Positions 1 to 6,632 of a stretch of DNA of 35,322 nucleotides are shown here, piece after piece. The notes below the pieces were generated by a model, which was not told where the DNA came from, did not search any database, and was given only the letters and a program-made list of their open reading frames with translations. The stretch is from assembly GCA_048421225.1 (NCBI GenBank), contig DBFNRV010000006.1, positions 1 to 35,322 on the forward strand, read 5' to 3'. The stretch is from UMGS946 sp048421225 (lineage in GTDB: Bacteria > Bacillota > Clostridia > Christensenellales > CAG-138). The first letter of the stretch is position 1. Each line of letters begins with the position of its first letter. The translations under genes were made by a program, and so were the position numbers.

Positions 1-2
1 AA

Positions 3-53
3 GCAGAACTGTTAATCGCTATAATGGAAGTCATGATCGCCAAAATGGAGTAA
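3..53 (+). CDS. possible C-terminal fragment of an upstream gene
   Basis: A reading frame enters from the left edge and ends with TAA at 51-53. Its 16 residues are hydrophobic and helix-like (AELLIAIMEVMIAKME). A second open frame runs from 2 to 70 and is also closed by a stop, so which of the two is coding cannot be settled from this fragment. No function is proposed. Confidence 0.25.
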   Translation, partial: AELLIAIMEVMIAKME

Positions 54-156
54 AATTACACGAAAGGTAAGTACTTTGACACGATTACTAGCTTTACACG
101 ATAGTTACATTCATTTACATAATGGGTGCATTCAAGATAAATTTCAATTCAAATAT

Positions 157-200
157 AACAGTAAAGGAGCGCAGATTTTCGTCTGCACTCCTTTACTGTT
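157..200 (-). terminator. long hairpin 3' of tRNA-Val, probable terminator
   Basis: Two 19-base arms (157-175 and 182-200) pair with a single mismatch (170/187) around the loop TTTTCG. It lies about 70 bases past the 3' end of the minus-strand tRNA gene. On that strand the following bases are A/T-rich (ATATTTGAATT) but have no clean T run. It could end the tRNA transcript, or a transcript entering from the left. Confidence 0.5.
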
Positions 201-269
201 TAACGAAAACCCATTGAACTCAACGGATTTTCTTAATGCCAACATTGTATCAAAATTGGCGTTGTGATT

Positions 270-346
270 TGGTGGGGATGGAGGGGCTCGAACCCCCGAC
301 CTCCTCGATGTGAGCGAGGCGCTCTGACCAGCTGGGCTACATCCCC
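270..346 (-). tRNA. tRNA-Val (anticodon CAC)
   Basis: Read on the minus strand this folds as a complete tRNA. The 7-bp acceptor stem is GGGGATG (346-340) with CATCCCC (280-274). The anticodon stem CCTCG/CGAGG holds the loop CTCACAT, giving anticodon CAC (reads GUG, valine). The T arm carries GGTTCGAGCC-type bases. The discriminator is A, and the CCA tail is encoded (272-270). A consensus-like promoter lies just upstream. Confidence 0.95.
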
Positions 347-357
347 GATACCATAAA

Positions 358-386
358 ATTCTACACCACGGACTAATGTTTTGCAA
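358..386 (-). promoter_or_regulatory. sigma-A type promoter of tRNA-Val
   Basis: On the minus strand TTGCAA (386-381), 17 bp, then TAGAAT (363-358). The -10 box ends 11 bases before the mature tRNA 5' end at 346, so transcription would begin only a few bases ahead of the tRNA. Confidence 0.7.
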
Positions 387-395
387 GCACGAATT

Positions 396-425
396 TTGAT
401 TGATTAAACCCTCTATTTATATAAT
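396..425 (+). promoter_or_regulatory. candidate promoter of nrdR
   Basis: TTGATT (396-401), 18 bp, TATAAT (420-425), ahead of the nrdR GTG at 510. Two more TATAAT-like sequences follow at about 430 and 440 in this A/T-rich stretch, so the exact box is uncertain. Confidence 0.45.
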
Positions 426-509
426 GTGTTATAATTATTATAATTATTGGTAGCCTTACGTTTTAATTGCCTGCCAATTAACCTCAATATCTAAACGGAG
501 GACGAAACA

Positions 510-965
510 GTGAAGTGCAGATACTGCTCATGTGAGGACAGCAAGGTTGTAGATACGCGCCCAACCGAGGATGGTACGGTGATACGCCGCAGAAGGGAGT
601 GCATTAACTGCGGGAGGCGGTTTACCACCTATGAAAAGATTGAGGAACTTCCGATCATGGTTGTGAAAAAGGATGGCCGCAGGGAACCGTTTGATAGTAT
701 GAAAATATTGGCCGGCGTCAGAAAAGCTTGTGAAAAGCGGCCTGTATCGGCCGCCGACCAGGATACGCTTGTTCGGGAGGTTGAAAAAGATGTATTCAAT
801 CTTCTTGTTGACGAGGTTGGTAGTGAGCGGGTTGGAGAGATGGTGATGTCGCGTTTGAGACAACTGGACGAGATAGCGTATATAAGATTTGCGTCCGTTT
901 ACAGGCAGTTTAAGGATATAAGCACATTTATGGAAGAACTGAAATCAATTCTGGATGAACGTTGA
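510..965 (+). CDS. nrdR: transcriptional repressor NrdR
   Basis: NrdR is the (d)ATP-sensing repressor of ribonucleotide reductase genes. The 151-residue protein has the family length. It opens with the zinc ribbon (MKCRYC, C3 and C6, then CINCGRRF at about 31-38) and continues with an ATP-cone domain (VVKKDGRREPFD at about 50-61). The GTG start at 510 is chosen because GGAG lies at 497-500 and it gives the family N-terminus. The stop overlaps the TTG assigned to pgeF by 4 bases. No ribonucleotide reductase gene is in this window, so its targets lie elsewhere. Confidence 0.95.
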   Translation: MKCRYCSCEDSKVVDTRPTEDGTVIRRRRECINCGRRFTTYEKIEELPIMVVKKDGRREPFDSMKILAGVRKACEKRPVSAADQDTLVREVEKDVFNLLVDEVGSERVGEMVMSRLRQLDEIAYIRFASVYRQFKDISTFMEELKSILDER

Positions 966-1825
966 AGAATAGGGGGGCGATTCATATTATTAGCTTTAAT
1001 CCCACAGAGGTTCGGCGCGGCTACGACATATACAAAAATAAAGGGGTAAGCGTGCTTACCATACCTCAATTCGATAGAAAAGGTCTCAAACACGGCTTTA
1101 CCACACGGGCGGGGGGAGTAAGCCCAGGTCCGTTTAAAAGTCTTAACTTAAATAGAAGCAGGGGAGATTGCACTGAAAACGTTGAGTTAAATTACGGCAC
1201 ATTTTGTGAGTCGATGGGTCTTGATATTAAAAGCCTTATAATGGTTTCCTATGTGCATGGAACAGCCGTAACGAGGGTTAGTGGAGCCGACAGAGGAAGG
1301 GGCATATCAAGGGAGCCCCTTGAGCCGTGCGATGGAATTATTACGAACGATCCTGGAGTTACGCTTCTTACGCTGCATGCTGACTGCGGGGCTTATTTTG
1401 TATACGATCCTGTAAACAATGCCGTTGGATTGGCTCACGCGGGCTGGAAGGGTACGCTGGGACGAATCGGAAGTGCTATGATAGAAGCGATGTCGAGGGA
1501 ATTTGGATCTAAAAGCAAAGATATGTTTGTGGGAATTGGTCCATGCATATGCCGCAACTGCTTTGAAGTCGACGAAGAATTGGGGCGCCGCTTTATTGAT
1601 GAGTTTGGCTTTAACGGCCTATGTTCAGGGGGAAAAACGGGCAAGCTCATGCTGGATTTGGAGATGGCGGCTACCATTCAGTTTGTCGAATCAGGCATTC
1701 TTCCCGTGAACCTTACAATTATGGGCGCTTGCACGTTTGAAAACAGCGATATGTTCTATTCATATAGAAGGGATAACGGGATAACTGGTTCAATGGCGGC
1801 ATTTATACGGGCCAATAATGATTAA
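962..1825 (+). CDS. pgeF: PgeF/YfiH-family multicopper-oxidase-like protein (purine nucleoside phosphorylase / laccase domain)
   Basis: A member of the YfiH/DUF152 family. Members are reported to act on purine nucleosides (phosphorolysis, deamination) and, in E. coli, to help peptidoglycan fidelity. The zinc-site motifs are visible: HGFTTR early, then HADC and HAGWKG at about residues 139-162, and GPCICRNCFEVD at about 193-204. The TTG start at 962 overlaps the nrdR stop and keeps the IYKNKGVSVLTIP stretch that resembles the usual N-terminus. An in-frame GTG at 1052 has a better Shine-Dalgarno (AAGGGG, 1041-1046) and would give 257 residues. The family is clear; the start is not. Confidence 0.88.
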   Translation: MKNRGAIHIISFNPTEVRRGYDIYKNKGVSVLTIPQFDRKGLKHGFTTRAGGVSPGPFKSLNLNRSRGDCTENVELNYGTFCESMGLDIKSLIMVSYVHGTAVTRVSGADRGRGISREPLEPCDGIITNDPGVTLLTLHADCGAYFVYDPVNNAVGLAHAGWKGTLGRIGSAMIEAMSREFGSKSKDMFVGIGPCICRNCFEVDEELGRRFIDEFGFNGLCSGGKTGKLMLDLEMAATIQFVESGILPVNLTIMGACTFENSDMFYSYRRDNGITGSMAAFIRANND

Positions 1826-1870
1826 TAGTTAAGGTTTTACCTATATGGGTGATGGCGGTTTCAAACTATA

Positions 1871-1899
1871 TTGCTTTGCGAAGTGTGATAATGTATAAT
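1871..1899 (+). promoter_or_regulatory. promoter of the scfA-scfB-recJ-apt run
   Basis: TTGCTT (1871-1876), 17 bp, TATAAT (1894-1899). The scfA GTG follows at 1934 with GGAGG at 1920-1924. It would make the SCIFF peptide gene the first gene of this transcript. Confidence 0.65.
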
Positions 1900-1933
1900 A
1901 AGCAACGAAAACGAATTTTGGAGGTATATATCC

Positions 1934-2077
1934 GTGAAGCACATTAAAACGATTCAAACACCATGCATTAAAACCGGGGAACATACAGGCTGCGGAGAGT
2001 GCCAGGCTTCATGCCAGTCCGCGTGCAAAACATCCTGTACAGTAGCTAATCAGACCTGCCGCAAGGAAAAAGGTTAA
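1934..2077 (+). CDS. scfA: SCIFF peptide precursor (six-cysteines-in-forty-five family RiPP)
   Basis: A 47-residue peptide starting at GTG with GGAGG nine bases upstream. It begins MKHIKTIQTP and ends in the conserved block CGECQASCQSACKTSC followed by TVANQTC, the hallmark of SCIFF ranthipeptide precursors. In characterised homologues the radical-SAM maturase makes a cysteine-threonine thioether; the equivalent pair here would be C31 and T36. The six family cysteines are C20, C23, C27, C31, C35 and C42. An additional C11 lies in the leader-like part. The maturase gene scfB follows 117 bases later, as expected. What the mature product does is unknown in general. Confidence 0.95.
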   Translation: MKHIKTIQTPCIKTGEHTGCGECQASCQSACKTSCTVANQTCRKEKG

Positions 2078-2102
2078 TCAACACTTATACTATACGTTGT
2101 GG

Positions 2103-2150
2103 GGGCGCACGGAAAGTGATTGGATAAAAAAATCATTTCCCGGGTCGCCC
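2103..2150 (+). other. imperfect hairpin between scfA and scfB
   Basis: GGGCG (2103-2107) pairs with CGCCC (2146-2150) and TGATT (2117-2121) with AATCA (2131-2135), with further interrupted pairing between them. No T run follows, so it is not a standard terminator. It could attenuate or process the message so that the small peptide is made in excess over its maturase. Confidence 0.5.
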
Positions 2151-2164
2151 TTAAGCATAACAAA

Positions 2165-2182
2165 GGAATTATAGCTAATTCC
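2165..2182 (+). promoter_or_regulatory. hairpin just upstream of the scfB ribosome-binding site
   Basis: GGAATTA (2165-2171), loop TAGC, TAATTCC (2176-2182): a perfect 7-bp hairpin that ends three bases before the Shine-Dalgarno GGAGG (2185-2189) of scfB. It may keep the ribosome-binding site exposed or modulate its use. Confidence 0.5.
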
Positions 2183-2194
2183 CTGGAGGTTTAA

Positions 2195-3529
2195 TTGGTA
2201 CACGCATTTAAATTTAAAGATTTATACATGATATTGGATGTTGAAAGCGGTGCGATACACAGCGTTGATAAGGCCGCTTATGATGTTATCTGCGAGATGA
2301 AAAAGGGTAATGATCCTTATAAACTGCCCTATGACGCAGGTGAAATCCGGCAGATTATTTCAGAGCTAAACGAGCTTGAAAATGCGGGGGCGTTGAACAC
2401 GAATGAGCCCAATATTGCCCAAGGCACTGAACAGCACATAATAAAATCGCTTTGCCTTCATGTGGCGCACGATTGTAACCTGCGCTGCGCGTATTGCTTT
2501 GCGGGCACTGGAGAGTTCTGCGGGGAGCGCATGATGATGCCCGTTGAGATAGGCAGAAAAGCACTTGACTTTCTTATGGAAAGATCGGGTAATCGCCATA
2601 ATCTTGAGGTGGACTTTTTCGGCGGAGAACCGCTTATGAACCTTAAGGTGGTAAAGGAACTGGTAACGTATGGAAGGGAGTTAGAAAAGCGTTTTAATAA
2701 GCATATAAACTTCACCATGACTACAAACGGTGTAGCATTGGATGAGGATACTATAGATTATCTTAACAAGGAGATGCACAATATTGTTATAAGTCTTGAC
2801 GGCAGACGAGAAGTTCACGATGCTTTAAGGCCTACCGCAAACGGAAAAGGCTCCTACAACTTAATTGTGAATAATGCCGTTGACCTTGTGAAAAAAAGGG
2901 GGCAGGGGGAGTACTATATACGCGGGACATTTACAAACCGCAACCTTGATTTTACAAATGATGTTCGGGCATTGCATGAGCTGGGCTTTGATCAGATTTC
3001 CCTCGAACCTGTGGTGTTGCCCGAAGACAGCCCATATGCAATATTAGAACGTCATGTAGAGAGAATATTGGATGAATATGAGACTTTAGCGGATTATTTG
3101 CTGAATAGCAGGGAAAACGGAAGATTTATCAACTTCTTTCACTTCATGGTTGACTTCGGAAACGGTCCCTGTCTAAAAAAACGGATGTCCGGTTGCGGCG
3201 CCGGCGTAGAATATGCGGCAATATCGCCTGATGGAGGAATATATCCGTGTCACCAATTTGTTGGAGACGATAAATATAAGATGGGCAATGTCATTACAGG
3301 CGAATATAATGAAGAGATAAGCCAAGAATTCAGCTCGTGCAATATAGCTACCAAGCCAAAGTGCCGGACATGCTTCGCAAAATACTTCTGCAGCGGAGGC
3401 TGCGCGGCCAACGCGTATAAATACAATGGCAGCGTCTTTGAACCATATGAGATTACCTGTGCATTTGAGCGTAAACGCGCTGAAATAGCAATGGGCATAT
3501 TTGCTAAGGAACATGAATTCGGATGTTGA
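2195..3529 (+). CDS. scfB: SCIFF radical SAM maturase (SPASM domain)
   Basis: This enzyme installs thioether crosslinks in the SCIFF peptide encoded just upstream. Residues 1 to about 75 form the peptide-recognition part. The radical SAM cluster motif CNLRCAYC places C94, C98 and C101, and FFGGEPL follows. The C-terminal SPASM domain is cysteine-rich: C326, GCGAG, a later IYPCHQF, then CRTCFAKYFCSGGC, expected to hold two auxiliary Fe-S clusters. At 444 residues it has the family length. The start is TTG at 2195 with GGAGG at 2185-2189. The stop overlaps the recJ ATG by 7 bases, so the two are probably translationally coupled. Confidence 0.95.
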   Translation: MVHAFKFKDLYMILDVESGAIHSVDKAAYDVICEMKKGNDPYKLPYDAGEIRQIISELNELENAGALNTNEPNIAQGTEQHIIKSLCLHVAHDCNLRCAYCFAGTGEFCGERMMMPVEIGRKALDFLMERSGNRHNLEVDFFGGEPLMNLKVVKELVTYGRELEKRFNKHINFTMTTNGVALDEDTIDYLNKEMHNIVISLDGRREVHDALRPTANGKGSYNLIVNNAVDLVKKRGQGEYYIRGTFTNRNLDFTNDVRALHELGFDQISLEPVVLPEDSPYAILERHVERILDEYETLADYLLNSRENGRFINFFHFMVDFGNGPCLKKRMSGCGAGVEYAAISPDGGIYPCHQFVGDDKYKMGNVITGEYNEEISQEFSSCNIATKPKCRTCFAKYFCSGGCAANAYKYNGSVFEPYEITCAFERKRAEIAMGIFAKEHEFGC

Positions 3530-6024
3530 TCATAGAGCGCGATTGCAGATATGGCATGCCCAGCGGAAATGATTTGCCTACGGTTGAAGGTATTACCCCA
3601 TTTCTTGCCAGTTTATTATACGCAAGGGGTGCGAAAAACGCGCGCCAAATGAATGAATTTCTTTACCCATCGCTTGACCAGCTTCACGACCCAACGCTTT
3701 TGCCGGATATCGAAAAGGCTGTGGAGCGTATTGAACGCGCCGTCTCGTCCAACGAGATGATCTGCATATTCGGCGACTATGACGCGGATGGAATCTGCGC
3801 TACCGCCATCTTGGCAAGATACCTGAGATCAAGGGGGGCGAAGGTTGGATACCATATACCGTCGAGGCATGAACATGGTTATGGCATGAATCCCGAAGCA
3901 ATCCATATTATAAAAAAGCATGGGGTATCTTTAATCATTACGGTGGATAATGGCATAGCGGCCATAGAAGAAGCAAGGACATGCCGTGAGCTTGGTATGG
4001 ACCTTATCGTTACAGACCACCATAAATGCCAGGATGAACTTCCGGAATGCGTTGCGGTAGTAGCGCAGTCGCGCCCCGATTGCAAATATCCAAACACTAA
4101 CCTCTGCGGAGCGGGTGTGGCTTTGAAGCTTGTTCACGCGATTGGCGGATACGACGCCATGCTGCCACTTATACCTCTGGCGGGGCTGGCTACAATAGCG
4201 GATATTGTACCACTGGTCGGAGAAAACCGCGTGCTTGCCGTTTACGCGCTAAAATCCATAAATTCAGGGAACTGCTTTTCCGGTCTCCAGGAGCTTGGGA
4301 GAGAAATAAAGCCCGATATAGAAAACCCTCAGTTCGACACCAGAGATCTTATGTTTGGCATGATCCCAAGAATAAATGCGGCAGGCCGGATGAAGGACGC
4401 TAAGCCGGGCGTTTCGCTGTTTATGACCGACAACCGCAATGAAGCCCGAATGATCGCAAGGCAGTTGAGCGAATTAAATCTGCTTAGGCGCGAAGAGGAG
4501 CAAAAGGTCTTTGAGAGCGCACTGAGTATGATTGAAGGACAGGACTTAACCGATAGCAGAATAATCATGCTATATTCTGAGGAATGGAACCCGGGGGTAG
4601 TGGGTATTGCCGCTTCGCGGATATCGGAGAGGTTTTACAGGCCGGTCGTATTGTTTACACTAAATGGAGAAATACTTACGGGTTCGGCACGCTCAATAGA
4701 AGGAGTGGACATATTCAGAGCATTCCATGCCAACAAGGAATTTTTTATAAAGTATGGAGGCCATGAAAGAGCTGCTGGCGCAAGCCTTAGAATTTCAGAG
4801 TTTGAGGAACTCAAGGAAGCGCTCAATTCATATCTGAAAGAAAACATACAAGATCACGTATTCCTTCCCCGTCAAAAATACGAGTTCGACATTACGCTTG
4901 ATAGGGTTAACATTGGCCTTGCCCAAGAGATCACAAAACTCGAGCCGTTTGGCGAGGGAAATCCGGTGCCGCTGTTTATGACAAGCGGGCTAAAGCTTAG
5001 GAATCTTAGAAGAATTGGCAATGACGGGGCGCATTTAAAGGCTGTAGCTCAAGCGGATATGAATGCCTGCGAAGCTGTGGCATACTGCATGGGTTCCGAG
5101 TTTGACGAGTTGCTTGCAATGGATAGATGTATGGTGGTCCATACGCCAATCGTTAATTCTTGGCGTGGAAGCAATGTGCTTCAACTGAGAATGAAGGCAG
5201 TGGCGCATGATAGGATTATAGATATTCCAGGCTATATAGATAACAATGATTCAAAGTTTTTTGATGCATTTTTTAAAAACGTAGTTTATAATGAAGGAGA
5301 TATTGGTTCCAAGTTTACGTGCGTATCCAGAGCGGATTGCCTTCGCGAACTGCTGAGCGGCGACATCACGGGCACGTTGATACTATGCTTTACTCAGGAG
5401 GGCGCGGCGGACCTGCTGGGTACGTTATCTGCATTTAAGCTATGGGACAGGCTTGATACGGCCTTCCATTACGTCAGGAATAGGCCTATAGCCTATAATA
5501 CCGTACTATTCGCCCCTGTTATGGAGAAACTGGAAGCGCGTCAATACAAAAAAATACTCGTGTATGATACATGCATGAGCTTGGAAGTATTGAAAGGCCT
5601 GTCCCAAATAGCGCCGCGCGCAAACCTGTTTGTTTCATATATTCAGGAAGCCTTTGGTCGGAAACTGAAATGCGCGATAAATACGGATCGCAGCCGACTA
5701 GCTGAAATATATACTTCTATATGCAATGCCCTTAAGCAGAAAAAGCGGCGGAGAAGGGAGCTATGCTCCCTTCTTACGGAAATGTCAATATGTACGCGAT
5801 ACGAATTCGGTTTTGCGTTTGATGTATTTATAGAGCTTGGGTTTATAAGGGTTGAGAGGTGCGATGAAGTACGGCTTATACCCAACTCTGGAAAGAGGAA
5901 GCTTTCTGAAAGCAGGTTATATATGGGTGTTGCTTCGTTGCCGGATAAGCTTGGCAAATACTCTGAGATGATGCAATCACCTAAGATTGGAGGATTAAAC
6001 GATGGATCTCAAATCCATGATTAG
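3523..6024 (+). CDS. recJ: single-stranded-DNA-specific exonuclease RecJ
   Basis: A 5'-3' single-strand DNA exonuclease for recombination and repair. DHH phosphoesterase motifs are present: FGDYDADG (D85, D87, D89), VTDHH (D165-H167), CGAGVALK, then the DHHA1 signature GGHERAAG at about 412-419. An OB-like region follows (EPFGEGNP). The 833-residue protein carries about 250 residues beyond the catalytic core, as the long Firmicutes RecJ proteins do; this tail is poorly conserved and I assign it no function. ATG at 3523 overlaps the scfB end, and apt begins before the recJ stop (23-base overlap), giving a tightly packed scfB-recJ-apt unit. Confidence 0.93.
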   Translation: MLIIERDCRYGMPSGNDLPTVEGITPFLASLLYARGAKNARQMNEFLYPSLDQLHDPTLLPDIEKAVERIERAVSSNEMICIFGDYDADGICATAILARYLRSRGAKVGYHIPSRHEHGYGMNPEAIHIIKKHGVSLIITVDNGIAAIEEARTCRELGMDLIVTDHHKCQDELPECVAVVAQSRPDCKYPNTNLCGAGVALKLVHAIGGYDAMLPLIPLAGLATIADIVPLVGENRVLAVYALKSINSGNCFSGLQELGREIKPDIENPQFDTRDLMFGMIPRINAAGRMKDAKPGVSLFMTDNRNEARMIARQLSELNLLRREEEQKVFESALSMIEGQDLTDSRIIMLYSEEWNPGVVGIAASRISERFYRPVVLFTLNGEILTGSARSIEGVDIFRAFHANKEFFIKYGGHERAAGASLRISEFEELKEALNSYLKENIQDHVFLPRQKYEFDITLDRVNIGLAQEITKLEPFGEGNPVPLFMTSGLKLRNLRRIGNDGAHLKAVAQADMNACEAVAYCMGSEFDELLAMDRCMVVHTPIVNSWRGSNVLQLRMKAVAHDRIIDIPGYIDNNDSKFFDAFFKNVVYNEGDIGSKFTCVSRADCLRELLSGDITGTLILCFTQEGAADLLGTLSAFKLWDRLDTAFHYVRNRPIAYNTVLFAPVMEKLEARQYKKILVYDTCMSLEVLKGLSQIAPRANLFVSYIQEAFGRKLKCAINTDRSRLAEIYTSICNALKQKKRRRRELCSLLTEMSICTRYEFGFAFDVFIELGFIRVERCDEVRLIPNSGKRKLSESRLYMGVASLPDKLGKYSEMMQSPKIGGLNDGSQIHD

Positions 6025-6514
6025 AGATATACCGGATTTCCCAAAGAGGGGAATACTGTTTAGGGATATAACCACATTGCTTAAGGATGCGGGCGCATAC
6101 AAGCAGCTTATAGACGATATGGCCGGCAGCCTTGCTGGATACGGCGTGGATGTGGTCGTTGGGCCGGAGGCCAGAGGCTTTGTTATAGGGTCTGCGCTTG
6201 CTTATGTACTAAACGCGGGATTTGTAGTGGCCAGGAAACCTGGCAAACTTCCTTATAAAACAAACCGTTATGAATATGGCCTAGAATATGGATGCGATGT
6301 ACTCGAAATACACGAGGATGCCATAGCCAGCGGCCAGAGAGTTGTAGTAGTTGACGATCTGTTGGCTACTGGAGGCACGGCTCTTGCAACAATAAAGTTG
6401 GTAGAGCAGGCCGGAGGCAGGGTTGTTGCGGCAAGATTCGTAATTGAACTGTGCGATTTAATGGGCAGGGAAGTATTAAAAGGCTATGATGTTGAAACGC
6501 TTATACGGTATTGA
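6002..6514 (+). CDS. apt: adenine phosphoribosyltransferase
   Basis: Purine salvage in the cytoplasm: adenine plus PRPP gives AMP and pyrophosphate. The 170-residue protein has the family length. It starts MDLKSMIRDIPDFPKRGILF, typical of Apt, has GPEARGF at about 58-64, and the PRPP-binding loop VVVVDDLLATGGT at 114-126. GGAGG precedes the ATG by about seven bases. Its start lies inside the end of recJ. The recJ-apt-rel order is common in Firmicutes. Confidence 0.96.
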   Translation: MDLKSMIRDIPDFPKRGILFRDITTLLKDAGAYKQLIDDMAGSLAGYGVDVVVGPEARGFVIGSALAYVLNAGFVVARKPGKLPYKTNRYEYGLEYGCDVLEIHEDAIASGQRVVVVDDLLATGGTALATIKLVEQAGGRVVAARFVIELCDLMGREVLKGYDVETLIRY

Positions 6515-6574
6515 ACAGCCAGCGTTAAGGACATTAAGCAATGAATACATAAAACGTCTAAGCATATACTCGGT

Positions 6575-6580
6575 TATAAT
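6575..6580 (+). promoter_or_regulatory. possible -10 box ahead of rel
   Basis: TATAAT stands alone in the 118-base gap between apt and rel. At the proper distance upstream (6552-6557) there is no convincing -35 match. The gap has no terminator-like hairpin, so rel may also be reached by read-through from apt. Confidence 0.35.
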
Positions 6581-6632
6581 GTGTTAAAAATGCTGCTGTA
6601 TTGGCAACCGGCAAAAAGAGGGAGATGAAACA

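Noticed and set aside
144..386. 80-codon minus-strand frame
   Set aside because: It runs through the tRNA-Val gene and the adjoining hairpin; it is open by chance.
528..863. 111-codon minus-strand frame opposite nrdR
   Set aside because: It lies fully opposite a well-recognised gene, has no ribosome site, and encodes no recognisable protein.
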